This document shows, in pieces, positions 46,614-55,758 of a DNA stretch of 64,000 bases. The position numbers and the translations under genes were made by a program. The notes beneath the pieces are model-generated. The model did not search any database. It saw only the letters and a list, made by a program, of their open reading frames with translations, and had not been told where the DNA came from. Source of the stretch: Comamonadaceae bacterium (GTDB taxonomy: Bacteria > Pseudomonadota > Gammaproteobacteria > Burkholderiales > Burkholderiaceae_C). The DNA lies in the NCBI GenBank assembly GCA_013297925.1, contig JAAFJC010000003.1:38765-102764 (forward strand). Reading direction: 5' to 3'. Numbering within the stretch: position 1 is the stretch's first letter; each line of letters opens with the position of its first letter.

Positions 46614-47237
46614 ATGGCACAGTTTTTTGAAATCCATCCCGACAATCCGCAAGAGCGCCTTTTGCGGCAAGCCGCTTCGCTCCTCAAAGCTGGCGGAATC
46701 GCCGCTGTACCTACCGATTCCAGCTATGCCTTGGTCTGCCATTTGAACGACAAAACCGCCGCCGATCAACTACGCCGAATTCGGGGCGTGGACGATAAAC
46801 ATCACCTCACATTGCTTTGCCGCGATCTCAAAGAGCTCGCCACATATGCCAGAGTCGATAACGCACAATTTCGCCTCATCAAAGCCGGCACGCCAGGCCC
46901 TTTCACGTTCATTTTGGAGGCCACCAAAGAAGTGCCGCGCCGCCTCTCGCATCCCAAGCGCCTCACCATTGGCTTGCGCGTGCCCGAGCATCCTGCATTG
47001 CAGGCTCTGCTAGAGATTCATGGCGAGCCTTTGTTGGCGACCACCTTGATCCCACCCGGAGAAACCGATCCTTTGACCGATCCAGGAGCCATCCGTGATC
47101 AGTATGAAAAGTTGATTGCTTGCGTGATCGATGCCGGCGCTTGCCCCAGCGAGCCCACCACGGTGGTGGATTTGACAGGCCATACCCCAGAGATAGTGCG
47201 GCTTGGGCGCGGAGAACCCGCAGTTTTAGGACTGTGA
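46614..47237 (+). CDS. YciO-type Sua5/YrdC domain protein
   Basis: 207 residues from ATG 46614, 4 bp after the EamA stop. The Sua5/YrdC fold is seen in LKAGGIAAVPTDSSYALVC, KHHLTLLCRDLKELATYA and TPGPFTFILEAT. It is of YciO type rather than TsaC by its opening and its pairing with the PHP gene; a role in threonylcarbamoyl-AMP synthesis for tRNA t6A is known only for the TsaC branch. Confidence 0.87.
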   Translation: MAQFFEIHPDNPQERLLRQAASLLKAGGIAAVPTDSSYALVCHLNDKTAADQLRRIRGVDDKHHLTLLCRDLKELATYARVDNAQFRLIKAGTPGPFTFILEATKEVPRRLSHPKRLTIGLRVPEHPALQALLEIHGEPLLATTLIPPGETDPLTDPGAIRDQYEKLIACVIDAGACPSEPTTVVDLTGHTPEIVRLGRGEPAVLGL

Positions 47238-47275
47238 AACTGTTTTAACAGTGAATAAGTCTGAGACAATCACCT

Positions 47276-47947
47276 GTGGACTTCAACAACATCATCCAGA
47301 CCGTTTTGGTCTATGCCCTGCCCGTCATCTTCGCGATCACGATTCATGAGGCCGCGCACGCCTATGCTGCGCTCTACTTTGGCGACAAAACGGCTTACAG
47401 CCTCGGGCGCGTCACGCTCAATCCGATCAAACACATTGATCCGATCGGCACGATTGCGATGCCGCTGCTGCTGTATTTCGCCACAAATGGCAGTTTTCTA
47501 TTCGGCTACGCGAAGCCTGTGCCCGTGCATTTCAGTGCTTTGCGCAATCCGCGCCGCGATACCGTCTGGGTCGTCTTCGCGGGCCCAGCCTCTAACCTCA
47601 TCCAAGCCTTGCTCTGGGGCATCTTGTTTTATCTGCTGCAAGCTATCGGTCTGAATGAAAAATTCTTCCTTGCTATGTGCAAAGCCGGCATGCTGGTGAA
47701 TGTGGTGATGTTTGTGTTTAACTTGTTTCCCGTGCCACCGCTGGATGGCGGACGGATCGCCGTAGCGCTGCTGCCTTACCGCTATGCCCAGCCGCTCTCG
47801 CGCATTGAGCCTTATGGCTTTTTCATCGTGATGGCTTTGGTGATCAGCGGTATTGCCAGCACGATTTGGATGCGGCCTTTGATGGATCTAACCTACGGCC
47901 TTCTTAATATCATCCTCACTCCCTTGCGCTTATTTGCGCAAGGGTGA
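47276..47947 (+). CDS. Site-2 protease family membrane metalloprotease (M50)
   Basis: 223 residues, GTG start at 47276. Zinc motif HEAAH (24-28) in ITIHEAAHAYAALYFGD and the second active-site motif NLFPVPPLDGGR near 150. Five to six membrane segments. This short FwdE-less M50B class has no PDZ domain. Intramembrane substrates unknown. The order yciO - M50 - trpS is conserved in many betaproteobacteria. Confidence 0.9.
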   Translation: MDFNNIIQTVLVYALPVIFAITIHEAAHAYAALYFGDKTAYSLGRVTLNPIKHIDPIGTIAMPLLLYFATNGSFLFGYAKPVPVHFSALRNPRRDTVWVVFAGPASNLIQALLWGILFYLLQAIGLNEKFFLAMCKAGMLVNVVMFVFNLFPVPPLDGGRIAVALLPYRYAQPLSRIEPYGFFIVMALVISGIASTIWMRPLMDLTYGLLNIILTPLRLFAQG

Positions 47948-47965
47948 TTTTCATTTTTGCAACCC

Positions 47966-49168
47966 ATGCTTGACAAAAAACGTGTTCTCTCCGGCATGCG
48001 CCCCACAGGCGCTTTGCACCTTGGCCATTACCACGGCGCTTTGAAGAATTGGGTGCGCCTGCAGAGCGAGATGGAATGCTTTTATTTCGTGGCTGATTGG
48101 CATGCGCTCACCACGCATTATGAAAATCCGGATGTGATCGAAGCCTCGGTCTATGAAATGGTGATCGATTGGCTGGCCACTGGCATCGATCCTGAGCAAT
48201 GCACGCTCTTTTTGCAAAGCCGCTTGCCTGAGCATGCAGAGCTGTTCACCCTTCTCGCGATGGGCACGCCGATCAGCTGGCTCGAACGCGTGCCAACCTA
48301 CAAAGATCAGCAGCAACAGCTCAAAGACAAAGATCTCTCCACCTATGGATTCTTAGGCTATCCGCTGCTGCAAGCAGCCGACATCTTGATCTACAAAGCG
48401 CATTACGTGCCCGTGGGCGAAGACCAAGCCAGCCATGTGGAGCTTACGCGCGAGGCAGCACGACGATTCAACGATCTTTATGGCCGCCGCAAAACGGACG
48501 ACGCAAAAATCGCTGCGCTGCTGGAGACTTTGCCCAAAGACGATGCCCGCTACATCAAAAGCATGGCCAAGAAGCGCACCGAGCAAGGTGATGAATCGGT
48601 GCTTGCAAAATTGCCAGGCTTCCTCTCCAAATTTGAAACCATGAGTCTGGATGAAAAGGCCTTGCTCACGTCGTTTGTGTCTGGCAAGGGCAAGGCCGTA
48701 TTGATCGAGCCTGATGTGTTGCTCACCAGCGCCTCCAAGCTACCCGGCCTAGATGGCAGAAAAATGAGCAAAAGCTATGGCAATGCCATCGGCATACGCG
48801 AAGAAGCCGCCAGCATCGAGAAGAAAATCAAAGAGATGCCCACTGACCCAGCGCGTGTGAAGCTTTCCGACAGAGGCGACCCAGCAAAATGCCCCGTTTG
48901 GCAATTTCACCTTGTTTATTCAGACGAAAAGCGCAAACAGTGGGTGACCGAGGGCTGCACAACCGCGGGCATAGGTTGTATAGAATGCAAGAAAACGGTC
49001 AGTGATGCTATTCTGGCCGAGCAGCAACCCATGCTAGACCGCGCCAAACCCTATATTGCCAACCGACGTCGTGTTCATGAGATCATTGATATAGGTTGCA
49101 AAAAGGCACAAGTGGTCGCTCAGCAAACCATGGGTGACGTGCGCAAAGCCATGGGCTTGAATTATTAA
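47966..49168 (+). CDS. trpS: Tryptophanyl-tRNA synthetase
   Basis: 400 residues from ATG 47966. Class I signatures HLGH in GALHLGHYHGAL and KMSKS in DGRKMSKSYGNA. It charges tRNA-Trp. The length exceeds the 330-residue minimal form because of the insert and C-terminal segment that are usual for the longer proteobacterial subgroup. Ends the co-oriented block from pyrG. Confidence 0.96.
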   Translation: MLDKKRVLSGMRPTGALHLGHYHGALKNWVRLQSEMECFYFVADWHALTTHYENPDVIEASVYEMVIDWLATGIDPEQCTLFLQSRLPEHAELFTLLAMGTPISWLERVPTYKDQQQQLKDKDLSTYGFLGYPLLQAADILIYKAHYVPVGEDQASHVELTREAARRFNDLYGRRKTDDAKIAALLETLPKDDARYIKSMAKKRTEQGDESVLAKLPGFLSKFETMSLDEKALLTSFVSGKGKAVLIEPDVLLTSASKLPGLDGRKMSKSYGNAIGIREEAASIEKKIKEMPTDPARVKLSDRGDPAKCPVWQFHLVYSDEKRKQWVTEGCTTAGIGCIECKKTVSDAILAEQQPMLDRAKPYIANRRRVHEIIDIGCKKAQVVAQQTMGDVRKAMGLNY

Positions 49169-49222
49169 TGTGAAGATACCAGATCGCTAAGAGTTGGCGG
49201 CTCATTGCGGCAGAAAGTAGTT

Positions 49223-49813
49223 ATGAGGATATTTGTTGTTGACGATCACCCTTTGATGCGCGAAGCCGTGGTGATGCTGTTTCGGCGCATTGCGCCGGAT
49301 GCCACGATAGTGGAGTTTGAGCGCTTGAGCCCTGTGATGGCTAAAGCGCAAGAGCTTGGCATGCCTGATTTTTTATGCCTTGATTTGAAGCTGCCGGATA
49401 CGCATGGCGTCTCGGGTGTGCGCGAGATGCGTGCTTTGTTCCCACATGTGCCTATCGTTGTGCTATCAGCTTCGCCATCGGCTGACTTTGAAGATTTGAG
49501 TTTAGATGCCGGTGCGGATTTGTATTTGGAAAAATCCTCCGGTGCCACGCATCTCACCCAAGCTTTGCGTGCTTTGGTGAGCCCCGATAGCGAAAGCCAC
49601 GATACCAAAGCTGCCACCACCGATAAGCTCTCGCGCCGCCAGCGCGAGCTGCTCAAGCTTCTTGACCGGGGCCTGAGCAACCGCGAATTGGCCGAAATCA
49701 TGGAAATCAGCGAGCACACTGTAAAGGTGCATTTGTGGCGCTTGTTCCGTCGCCTATCCGTCAAGAATCGCTCACAAGCGGTTCATTGGGCGCGCTCTAG
49801 AGGCATGATCTGA
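49223..49813 (+). CDS. LuxR/NarL-family response regulator
   Basis: 196 residues from ATG 49223 (tail upstream starts with TTG). Receiver domain with DDHP at 7-10, phospho-acceptor D54 in CLDLKLP, and the conserved Lys in YLEKSSG. A LuxR-type helix-turn-helix (about 135-190) has LSRRQRELLKLLDRGLSNRE and SEHTVKVHLWRLF. Its last 31 bp overlap, on the other strand, the end of the histidine kinase gene; the two are probably partners. Confidence 0.92.
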   Translation: MRIFVVDDHPLMREAVVMLFRRIAPDATIVEFERLSPVMAKAQELGMPDFLCLDLKLPDTHGVSGVREMRALFPHVPIVVLSASPSADFEDLSLDAGADLYLEKSSGATHLTQALRALVSPDSESHDTKAATTDKLSRRQRELLKLLDRGLSNRELAEIMEISEHTVKVHLWRLFRRLSVKNRSQAVHWARSRGMI

Positions 49814-51273
49814 GAATTGATTCGTAGCTGATTTTTCAGCTCATCAGGCTTGCCTAGCGTATCACCCAGAGCACTTCCTTTGAGCTGAATCTCCAAGCGG
49901 CAACTCGTGCCCTTGCCCACCACCGAGCGCAGAGACACGCTGTGCCCCAGAGCTCGACACAAACGCTTGACGATCGCCAAGCCCAGCCCGAAGCTATCGG
50001 CTGTGCCTTCATGCGCCGTAGCGCGGTAAAACTCCTTGAACACATGCGGCAAATGCTCGGCCGAGATGCCTGTGCCACTGTCTGATACTTCAAGCCAAAG
50101 CTGATCTCCCACGACTTGCGCGCTGAGCATCACGCCGCCGTGATCGGTGTAGCGGATCGCATTGGCCAACAAATTGGAGGTAATGCGGCGCAGCAAGACG
50201 GGATCGCTGCGCACCGTCGCTTGCACGGCCGAGGTACTCAGCGACAAGCCTTTGGCATCGGCGGCGGGGGCAAACTGCACCGTCATCTCTTCCAGCAAAG
50301 ATTCGATATCGACATCCTCGATGTTGATCTTGATCGCACCCGATTCGATTCTGGCGAAATCAAACAAACTGTTGAACAAGGTATTCACAGAATCTGTGGC
50401 CGCTAAAATTTTGGGGACAACGCTTTCTGCCATGTCTGGCTCATTGCGCAACCAGTCCGCATAAAAAGCCAAGGCATGCACTGGCTGGCGCAGATCATGC
50501 GCGGCGCTGGCCAAGAGGTTGTTTTTCGTCTGCACAGCTTCTGTGGAAGCTTGTGTTTGCTGACGCAGTGAGCGAATCAGCTGCTCATGGCCAAATTGCG
50601 CGCTGTAGCTACTGCGCTGCAAGGCATGCAGATGCTTGCCCAGATAAAGCATCAGTACCCAAAAGATGGCGACCATCAATAAAAAAATACCGGATGTGAT
50701 GGTGGACGGCGTAGGCCAATAGATTGCCCAGTGGGTGGATACGGCCAATATCACCGTGCCGCACAGCGTATGAGCGAACTGCCGTTGGATCTGAATACGC
50801 GCAGCCATTAAAGAGGCGCCTAAGGTTCCAATGGTGACCAGCACCAACATGCACAGGTATTGAATCGCAAGTGGGGCATGCTCGTAATAAAGAAACATAG
50901 GGAAAGCAAACAGGAAGGCACTCACAGACCAGCTCCAGCCATACCGTTTAAAAAAAACACCGATATCTGGCACGGGCGTTGTCATCACATCCACATTGAG
51001 CAGACGATCAAAGGATTTGATCGTCGTGTGTCGATAGATCAAAATCCCAGAGGCAGCAACAGCCCACGCGAACAAGACCCAAACATGGACATGCCCATAG
51101 AGCAGCAGCACTGTCAAAGGAATCACCAAACTACTGGCTCGCATTGAAGCAGCCGCATTCAGCATGAAATCTTGCGCGAGACGCATATCGACCCAAGCGT
51201 CGTGCACGTCTTGTGACTGCTCGTCTTGAACGGCAGCGACATAGTTGTCAATGAATTGCGAATCAGCTTGCAT
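49783..51273 (-). CDS. Membrane sensor histidine kinase
   Basis: 496 residues from ATG 51273. Six membrane segments (about 48-80, 112-130, 138-157, 168-187, 193-212) with no large periplasmic domain; HisKA with H259 in ASAAHDLRQPVHAL; ATPase with NLLANAIRYTDHG, VSDSGTGIS and FGLGLAIVKRL. The same HDLRQP-class kinase is found at 26210-28039. The gene ends inside the response regulator gene, which suggests a two-component pair. Confidence 0.9.
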   Translation of the reverse strand: MQADSQFIDNYVAAVQDEQSQDVHDAWVDMRLAQDFMLNAAASMRASSLVIPLTVLLLYGHVHVWVLFAWAVAASGILIYRHTTIKSFDRLLNVDVMTTPVPDIGVFFKRYGWSWSVSAFLFAFPMFLYYEHAPLAIQYLCMLVLVTIGTLGASLMAARIQIQRQFAHTLCGTVILAVSTHWAIYWPTPSTITSGIFLLMVAIFWVLMLYLGKHLHALQRSSYSAQFGHEQLIRSLRQQTQASTEAVQTKNNLLASAAHDLRQPVHALAFYADWLRNEPDMAESVVPKILAATDSVNTLFNSLFDFARIESGAIKINIEDVDIESLLEEMTVQFAPAADAKGLSLSTSAVQATVRSDPVLLRRITSNLLANAIRYTDHGGVMLSAQVVGDQLWLEVSDSGTGISAEHLPHVFKEFYRATAHEGTADSFGLGLAIVKRLCRALGHSVSLRSVVGKGTSCRLEIQLKGSALGDTLGKPDELKNQLRINSQIMPLERAQ

Positions 51274-51367
51274 TGAAGTAAATGTATCAGGAACAAGGCG
51301 CTTCACTCTAGATTTTTGGAGATGCCTGCGCTTGTTAAGAATCACAAAATCCTGTTAACCTCGGTCA

Positions 51368-52747
51368 ATGAATCGCACTCGCTGTATCTCTCCAAAACCA
51401 AGCTTGGCATGGTGCAGCTTGGGTTTTTTCATGCTGCTGATCGCGCTCTTGCCAACCGCCTTCGCACAAGCATCCGCCCCGCCCCAAGCACCAGTCGCAA
51501 CATCGGCAGCCCAAAGCATGTGGAGCAATGCCCGCACTCGGCTGCTTCGCATCCGCATCGTGCCCATTGGCCAAACCAGCCAAGCCAGCGTCGGCTCCGG
51601 GTTTTTCGTCTCCAGCGACGGCCTGCTGATCAGCAATTTTCATGTGATCAGCCTCGTTGCGCTCAAGCCAGATCGTTATCAAGCTCTGTACGAAACGCCC
51701 TCGGGCGACAAAGGTGAGCTGAGCTTGCTGGGCATTGATGTGGTCAACGATGTGGCCTTGCTGCGGATTAAAAACGGCGCCATAAAAACTGGTTTGGATG
51801 CGGGCAAACCTACCGATCAACTCAACTTTCGCATCAACAGCAGCGCTTTGCAACGCGGAGAGCGCATTTTCTCGCTCGGAAATCCGCTCGACGTCGGCTT
51901 CGCCGTGACAGAAGGCACGTACAACGGGCTGGTCGAGCGCAGCTTTACACCTCGCCTCTTCTTCAGCGGTGCGATCAATGGCGGCATGAGCGGCGGACCT
52001 GCGCTGGATGCGCAAGGCCAGGTGGTCGGCATCAACGTGGCTAAGCGGCTCGATGGCGAGCAAGTGAGCTTTCTCGTACCTGCTGAGCATGCGCAAAAGC
52101 TCATTGCCGCGAGCCAAAAAGCAGCGCCCATCACCACACCGCTCTACGCCACCATCACCGCTCAGCTCACGCAATACCAGCAGCAGCTCACCGAGCGCTT
52201 CATGCGCACGCCCTGGAAGCCTCAAATCAACGCTGGCGTGAGCATCCCGATTCCGTCTGATGATTTTCTGCGCTGCTGGGGGCGGCGTGAGCAGATGGAA
52301 AGCAAGGCCTTCCAATTCGCCCGCACCGATTGCCGCATGGATTCCAGCATATTCACCGGCGAGGCCAATTTGGGCAGCATCTCCACGATCCACGAAGCTT
52401 ATGACGGCAGCAAACTCGGCGCCACGCGCTTCATGGATCGCTACAGCAAGAGCTTTGAGAATGAGCAATTCTTCACGGGTATACGGCCATCGACCAAGCC
52501 GCTGTGCAGCCAGCAGAGCATTCAAAATCCAAAGAGCCCGCGCATGGAAGCCGTGCTCTGCCTGAGCGCTTACAAGCGCTTCAAGGGCTTGTATAGCGTC
52601 TCCATCCTTGTGGCCACGCAAGAGGGGCAAACCACCGGCACGCTCGGGCGGCTGAACGCCACGGGCGTGAGCTTTGAGAATGCACTCAAGCTCGCGCAGC
52701 ATTTTGCAGATGGCTTCACGCTTGCAGCGCCAGGAGCCAAGCCATGA
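51368..52747 (+). CDS. Trypsin-like serine protease (S1C/HtrA-like), secreted or membrane-tethered
   Basis: 459 residues. An N-terminal hydrophobic segment (about 15-34, ending AFAQA) acts as signal peptide or anchor. The catalytic triad reads H92 (SNFHVIS), D128 (VVNDVALLRI) and S208 (GGMSGGPAL). No PDZ domain follows; instead a C-terminal domain of about 210 residues holds several cysteines and I do not recognise it. The next gene, a membrane protein, starts inside its stop codon. Probably periplasmic proteolysis in envelope quality control or signalling. Confidence 0.87.
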   Translation: MNRTRCISPKPSLAWCSLGFFMLLIALLPTAFAQASAPPQAPVATSAAQSMWSNARTRLLRIRIVPIGQTSQASVGSGFFVSSDGLLISNFHVISLVALKPDRYQALYETPSGDKGELSLLGIDVVNDVALLRIKNGAIKTGLDAGKPTDQLNFRINSSALQRGERIFSLGNPLDVGFAVTEGTYNGLVERSFTPRLFFSGAINGGMSGGPALDAQGQVVGINVAKRLDGEQVSFLVPAEHAQKLIAASQKAAPITTPLYATITAQLTQYQQQLTERFMRTPWKPQINAGVSIPIPSDDFLRCWGRREQMESKAFQFARTDCRMDSSIFTGEANLGSISTIHEAYDGSKLGATRFMDRYSKSFENEQFFTGIRPSTKPLCSQQSIQNPKSPRMEAVLCLSAYKRFKGLYSVSILVATQEGQTTGTLGRLNATGVSFENALKLAQHFADGFTLAAPGAKP

Positions 52748-53592
52748 GCCATGCTCCACACACAGGGGCGCACACCCTCACCATCGAATACCTCGATGCC
52801 CAAGGCCAAGTGCATCGCACCGAGCAATTGATTGGCGAGCATTTCACGCTGCGTGTGCAAAGCGAAGTGCTCTCTGTGCAAGCATCGGCACAAAATCCAG
52901 ACGGTGCAGAAGCAGACAACGAGGCAACATCTGAACCAAAGCACATTTGGCAGCGCATCAAGCCTTGGCTACTCGCCCTCATTCTGTTTGGCATCTTCGC
53001 TCTGCTTCACGCGCTTGATCAATGGATCGAATACAGCCCGGATGACGCTGCCAAAAATCTGGTCACGCAATCGCTAGGCATGATCGGCGTGATTGCGCTC
53101 TGGGCGGCCTTCTGGGCCTTGCTGGGTAAGATTTTTGCCAAGCATGCGCACTATTGGCAACACATTTGCCTTGTGCTCGGCGCAGGCATCGTGCTCACCG
53201 TGGTCATGGCAGTGATGCATTTCTTCTCGTTCAGCTTGTCTTGGCGCATGCTGGGCAAAATGGATCTACTGATCAGCGCTGCTGCTTTGTGTGCCCTCGC
53301 TTGGGCGCATCTTCGCCTGATCGTGCCGAGCAAACGCCACCTCAATCTGCGCCTCTTCATGATCGTCTTCACGCTCTCCTCCGTGGCGCTGCTGATGTGG
53401 ACGAACCACCGCAGGCAAGGCACGGTGCTCGATCGCCTGCATGCCCCGCATCTGTATCGCCCTGCTTTGCAATTCTCAAGCCCTACCAGCTCGCAAGATT
53501 TCTTCAAGCAAGCTCAAAGCTTAGAAGCCCCTCTCAAAGCGCGCGCACAAGAGACCGAGCCGGGTGAAGACAATATCGGCGACGACGAATAA
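52744..53592 (+). CDS. Membrane protein coupled to the S1C protease
   Basis: 282 residues, ATG overlapping the protease stop by 4 bp. A soluble N-terminal part (about 1-70, with FHA-like or beta-rich start LTIEYLDAQGQVHR) precedes five membrane segments (about 73-93, 112-132, 140-162, 172-190, 200-218) and an acidic C-terminal tail. No family recognised. Coupling suggests that it anchors or regulates the protease. A strong terminator follows at once. Confidence 0.8.
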   Translation: MSHAPHTGAHTLTIEYLDAQGQVHRTEQLIGEHFTLRVQSEVLSVQASAQNPDGAEADNEATSEPKHIWQRIKPWLLALILFGIFALLHALDQWIEYSPDDAAKNLVTQSLGMIGVIALWAAFWALLGKIFAKHAHYWQHICLVLGAGIVLTVVMAVMHFFSFSLSWRMLGKMDLLISAAALCALAWAHLRLIVPSKRHLNLRLFMIVFTLSSVALLMWTNHRRQGTVLDRLHAPHLYRPALQFSSPTSSQDFFKQAQSLEAPLKARAQETEPGEDNIGDDE

Positions 53593-53594
53593 AA

Positions 53595-53616
53595 AAAGGC
53601 TCCCGAGGGAGCCTTT
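53595..53616. terminator. Bidirectional rho-independent terminator
   Basis: Stem aaaggctccc / gggagccttt with a 2-nt loop, followed by T on the plus strand and, on the minus strand, also by T. It ends the protease/membrane-protein operon and the metallo-hydrolase gene on the other strand. Confidence 0.92.
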
Positions 53617-53635
53617 TTGCGGGAGCAAACAAGCA

Positions 53636-54607
53636 TCAAGCCACGGGCTTGAAGTCATAGCCGTTACCAAGCTTCTCCACGCGACCAAAGGCTGGGAAGG
53701 GGAAATGGAAGCCGCCGGCGAGCATTTTCTCGTTGATCACCATGTCAAACATTTTGCGGCGCGTCTCGCGGGCTGCATCTGCATTCATGTCGAACTGCAC
53801 CGCCCAATCAGGGTTGCGCGCAAAAAGCTGTGGGATGTTGGTGAGGTCTGCAAGATAGGCAAACTTTTCGCCTTTGCTGGTCGCAGTGATCAGTGAATGC
53901 CCTGGCGTGTGACCAAAAGCGGCCACGCTGTTGATGCCAGGCATGATTTCTTTGCCCGGCTCAAACTGAATGAGCTGATCAGCTGGCAGACCACCCAGCA
54001 CGCGGCGCACGGCCTGGAATGCACCCTTCATAGCTTCTGGGGCGGCAGCCATGCGGGCATCGTCCATCCAGAAGGCATGCTCCACGGTGGGCACCATGAT
54101 TTTGGCTTTGGGGAAGACGAGCTGGCCAGCTTTGTTGCGCACGCCATTGATGTGATCGCCATGGTAGTGCGTCAAAATCACTGTATCGATATCTTCGGCT
54201 TTGAAGCCAGCGGCATTCAAATTAGCCAGCAAGCGGCCCGTGGTGGGCGCACCATTGTCAGCAAAACCGGTGTCCATCAAGATGCGGCGATTGCCAGCCA
54301 CGATCATGAATGCGGTGAAAGGAATGTCGATGTATTCTGTGGGAAGGTTTTGCGATTGCAGCAAAGCTTGCACTTCGGTCATCGGCGCATTGCGCACGAA
54401 TTCAGCAGCGAGAGGGCGGCGCACCACGCCATCGTTCAAAGCAATGATTTCCATATCGCCGAGCTTTTGCTTGCGAAAGCCCACTTGCACTACAGACGGT
54501 GCGCCAAAATTGGGTGTGTTCTGCGCAATCAAAGGCATGAAAGAGCCGGCCATATAAGCCACGGCAGCCGCTCCGCCACCTACGAAAATATCTCTGCGAT
54601 TGATCAT
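53636..54607 (-). CDS. Metallo-beta-lactamase fold hydrolase with twin-arginine-like leader
   Basis: 323 residues. The leader NRRDIFVGGGAAAVAYMAGSF (residues 3-23) looks like a Tat signal, so it probably acts in the periplasm. Metal site: H147, H149, D151, H152 in LTHYHGDHING, then His in FGHTPGHS and an Asp in LADLTNIP. This resembles quorum-lactonase-like or glyoxalase II-like enzymes, but the substrate is not visible. Confidence 0.87.
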   Translation of the reverse strand: MINRRDIFVGGGAAAVAYMAGSFMPLIAQNTPNFGAPSVVQVGFRKQKLGDMEIIALNDGVVRRPLAAEFVRNAPMTEVQALLQSQNLPTEYIDIPFTAFMIVAGNRRILMDTGFADNGAPTTGRLLANLNAAGFKAEDIDTVILTHYHGDHINGVRNKAGQLVFPKAKIMVPTVEHAFWMDDARMAAAPEAMKGAFQAVRRVLGGLPADQLIQFEPGKEIMPGINSVAAFGHTPGHSLITATSKGEKFAYLADLTNIPQLFARNPDWAVQFDMNADAARETRRKMFDMVINEKMLAGGFHFPFPAFGRVEKLGNGYDFKPVA

Positions 54608-54754
54608 GGTTGTTCTCCTAGGATGATCCGACTACAGCAGAGCACCATGCATGCTGCAATCAATCCACAATCATGCATGAAAGCACATGAAACAGAACGA
54701 CTCGGCTGCAAACCCGTCAACTAAGTACGGTTTATGACTGATTGGTTATATCTG

Positions 54755-55690
54755 CTAAACCCGAGCAGCAAAACTCAGCGCCAGCGCCACTGTGAACAAA
54801 GCCGCTGCGCTAGACACAGCCACCGCAGCGGTGACTTCCGGCAGTGCCGTCTCATAGCGCTGCGCAAACAAAAACACATTCGCGCCGATAGGCAAAGCGG
54901 CCGTCACGATCATCACAGCCAATGGCAGGCCTTGCAGCCCGAGCGCCAGGCCGATCAAAGCCACAACCAGCGGATGCGCCACGTTTTTCAACATTGAAAG
55001 CGCCAATGCCATGCGCAAATGCTCGCCCACCCGCGTGGCCGCCAGCGTGATACCAACCAGCACCACCGCCAAAGGACTGAACGCACTGCCCAAGAGCTGC
55101 AAAGGCTTATCAATCACAGCAGGAATGCCAAGCCCCGTTTGCCCATAGATCAGACCCGCAATCACGGGAAACACCATGGGCTGTTTGAGCGTGTTCAAGA
55201 CAGACTGAGCCAAGGTACGCAGCGGATGGGCTTGCTCGCTACTTTTTTCGCGCAGTGTAACCAGCTCCAACACCACCGTGGCCATAGACAGCATGATGAG
55301 TGAATGCACCGCGATCAAAGCCAGAAGCACAGCCACACCCTGCTCGCCGTAAGCAAACTGGATCAGCGCAATACCAATCATCACCGTATTGCTGTAGCTC
55401 GCAGCCAAGCCGAGCACGGCCGCTTTGCGATTGCGCCCTGCTGCGAAAAACATGGCTGCATAGATCAAAGCCATGCCCAGCAAATAGGCCACGCTGGGCT
55501 TGCCCTGCAAATTCTCAGGATGGATGTTCACCATGGTGCGAAACAGCATGGGCGGCAAAAACACGGTAAAAACCAGTTTTGAAAGGTCTTTCGCTGAGTT
55601 AGCCGGCATAAAACCTGCGCGGCCTGCTATGAATCCAATAGCAATGAGAATAACAACGGGCAGCAGCGCTGCAAACACAGGATGAGACAT
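54755..55690 (-). CDS. AEC family (auxin efflux carrier-like) transporter
   Basis: 311 residues with about ten membrane segments. The family pattern LLPVVILIAIGFIAGRAGF at the start and LPIGANVFLFAQRYE near the end is clear. AEC proteins move organic acids or related anions. The stretch encoding residues 16-31 looks like the dispersed repeat (55597-55643), yet fits the family in length. Confidence 0.87.
   Translation of the reverse strand: MSHPVFAALLPVVILIAIGFIAGRAGFMPANSAKDLSKLVFTVFLPPMLFRTMVNIHPENLQGKPSVAYLLGMALIYAAMFFAAGRNRKAAVLGLAASYSNTVMIGIALIQFAYGEQGVAVLLALIAVHSLIMLSMATVVLELVTLREKSSEQAHPLRTLAQSVLNTLKQPMVFPVIAGLIYGQTGLGIPAVIDKPLQLLGSAFSPLAVVLVGITLAATRVGEHLRMALALSMLKNVAHPLVVALIGLALGLQGLPLAVMIVTAALPIGANVFLFAQRYETALPEVTAAVAVSSAAALFTVALALSFAARV
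55597..55643 (-). repeat. Possible dispersed-repeat copy within the AEC gene (reverse)
   Basis: gctattggattcatagcagg and ccgcgcaggttttatgccgg (minus strand) align with copy F over about 45 bp. It is in frame in a conserved region, so chance similarity remains possible. Confidence 0.35.
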
Positions 55691-55718
55691 GCTTCAAGTG
55701 TATGCGTGCTCTGACTCC

Positions 55719-55745
55719 CCTACCATCACCTGTGGCGATGGTAGG
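55719..55745. other. Intergenic hairpin below the TonB receptor gene
   Basis: cctaccatc / gatggtagg, a perfect 9-bp stem with a 9-nt loop, 14 bp after the receptor stop codon. No T-run follows, so it may stabilise the 3' end rather than act as a simple terminator. Confidence 0.55.
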
Positions 55746-55758
55746 CTTCTCTGCAAGA

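Noticed and set aside
51365..52759. Open frame of 464 codons opposite the S1C protease gene
   Set aside because: It mirrors the protease gene completely and has no recognisable motif, while the protease has its triad.
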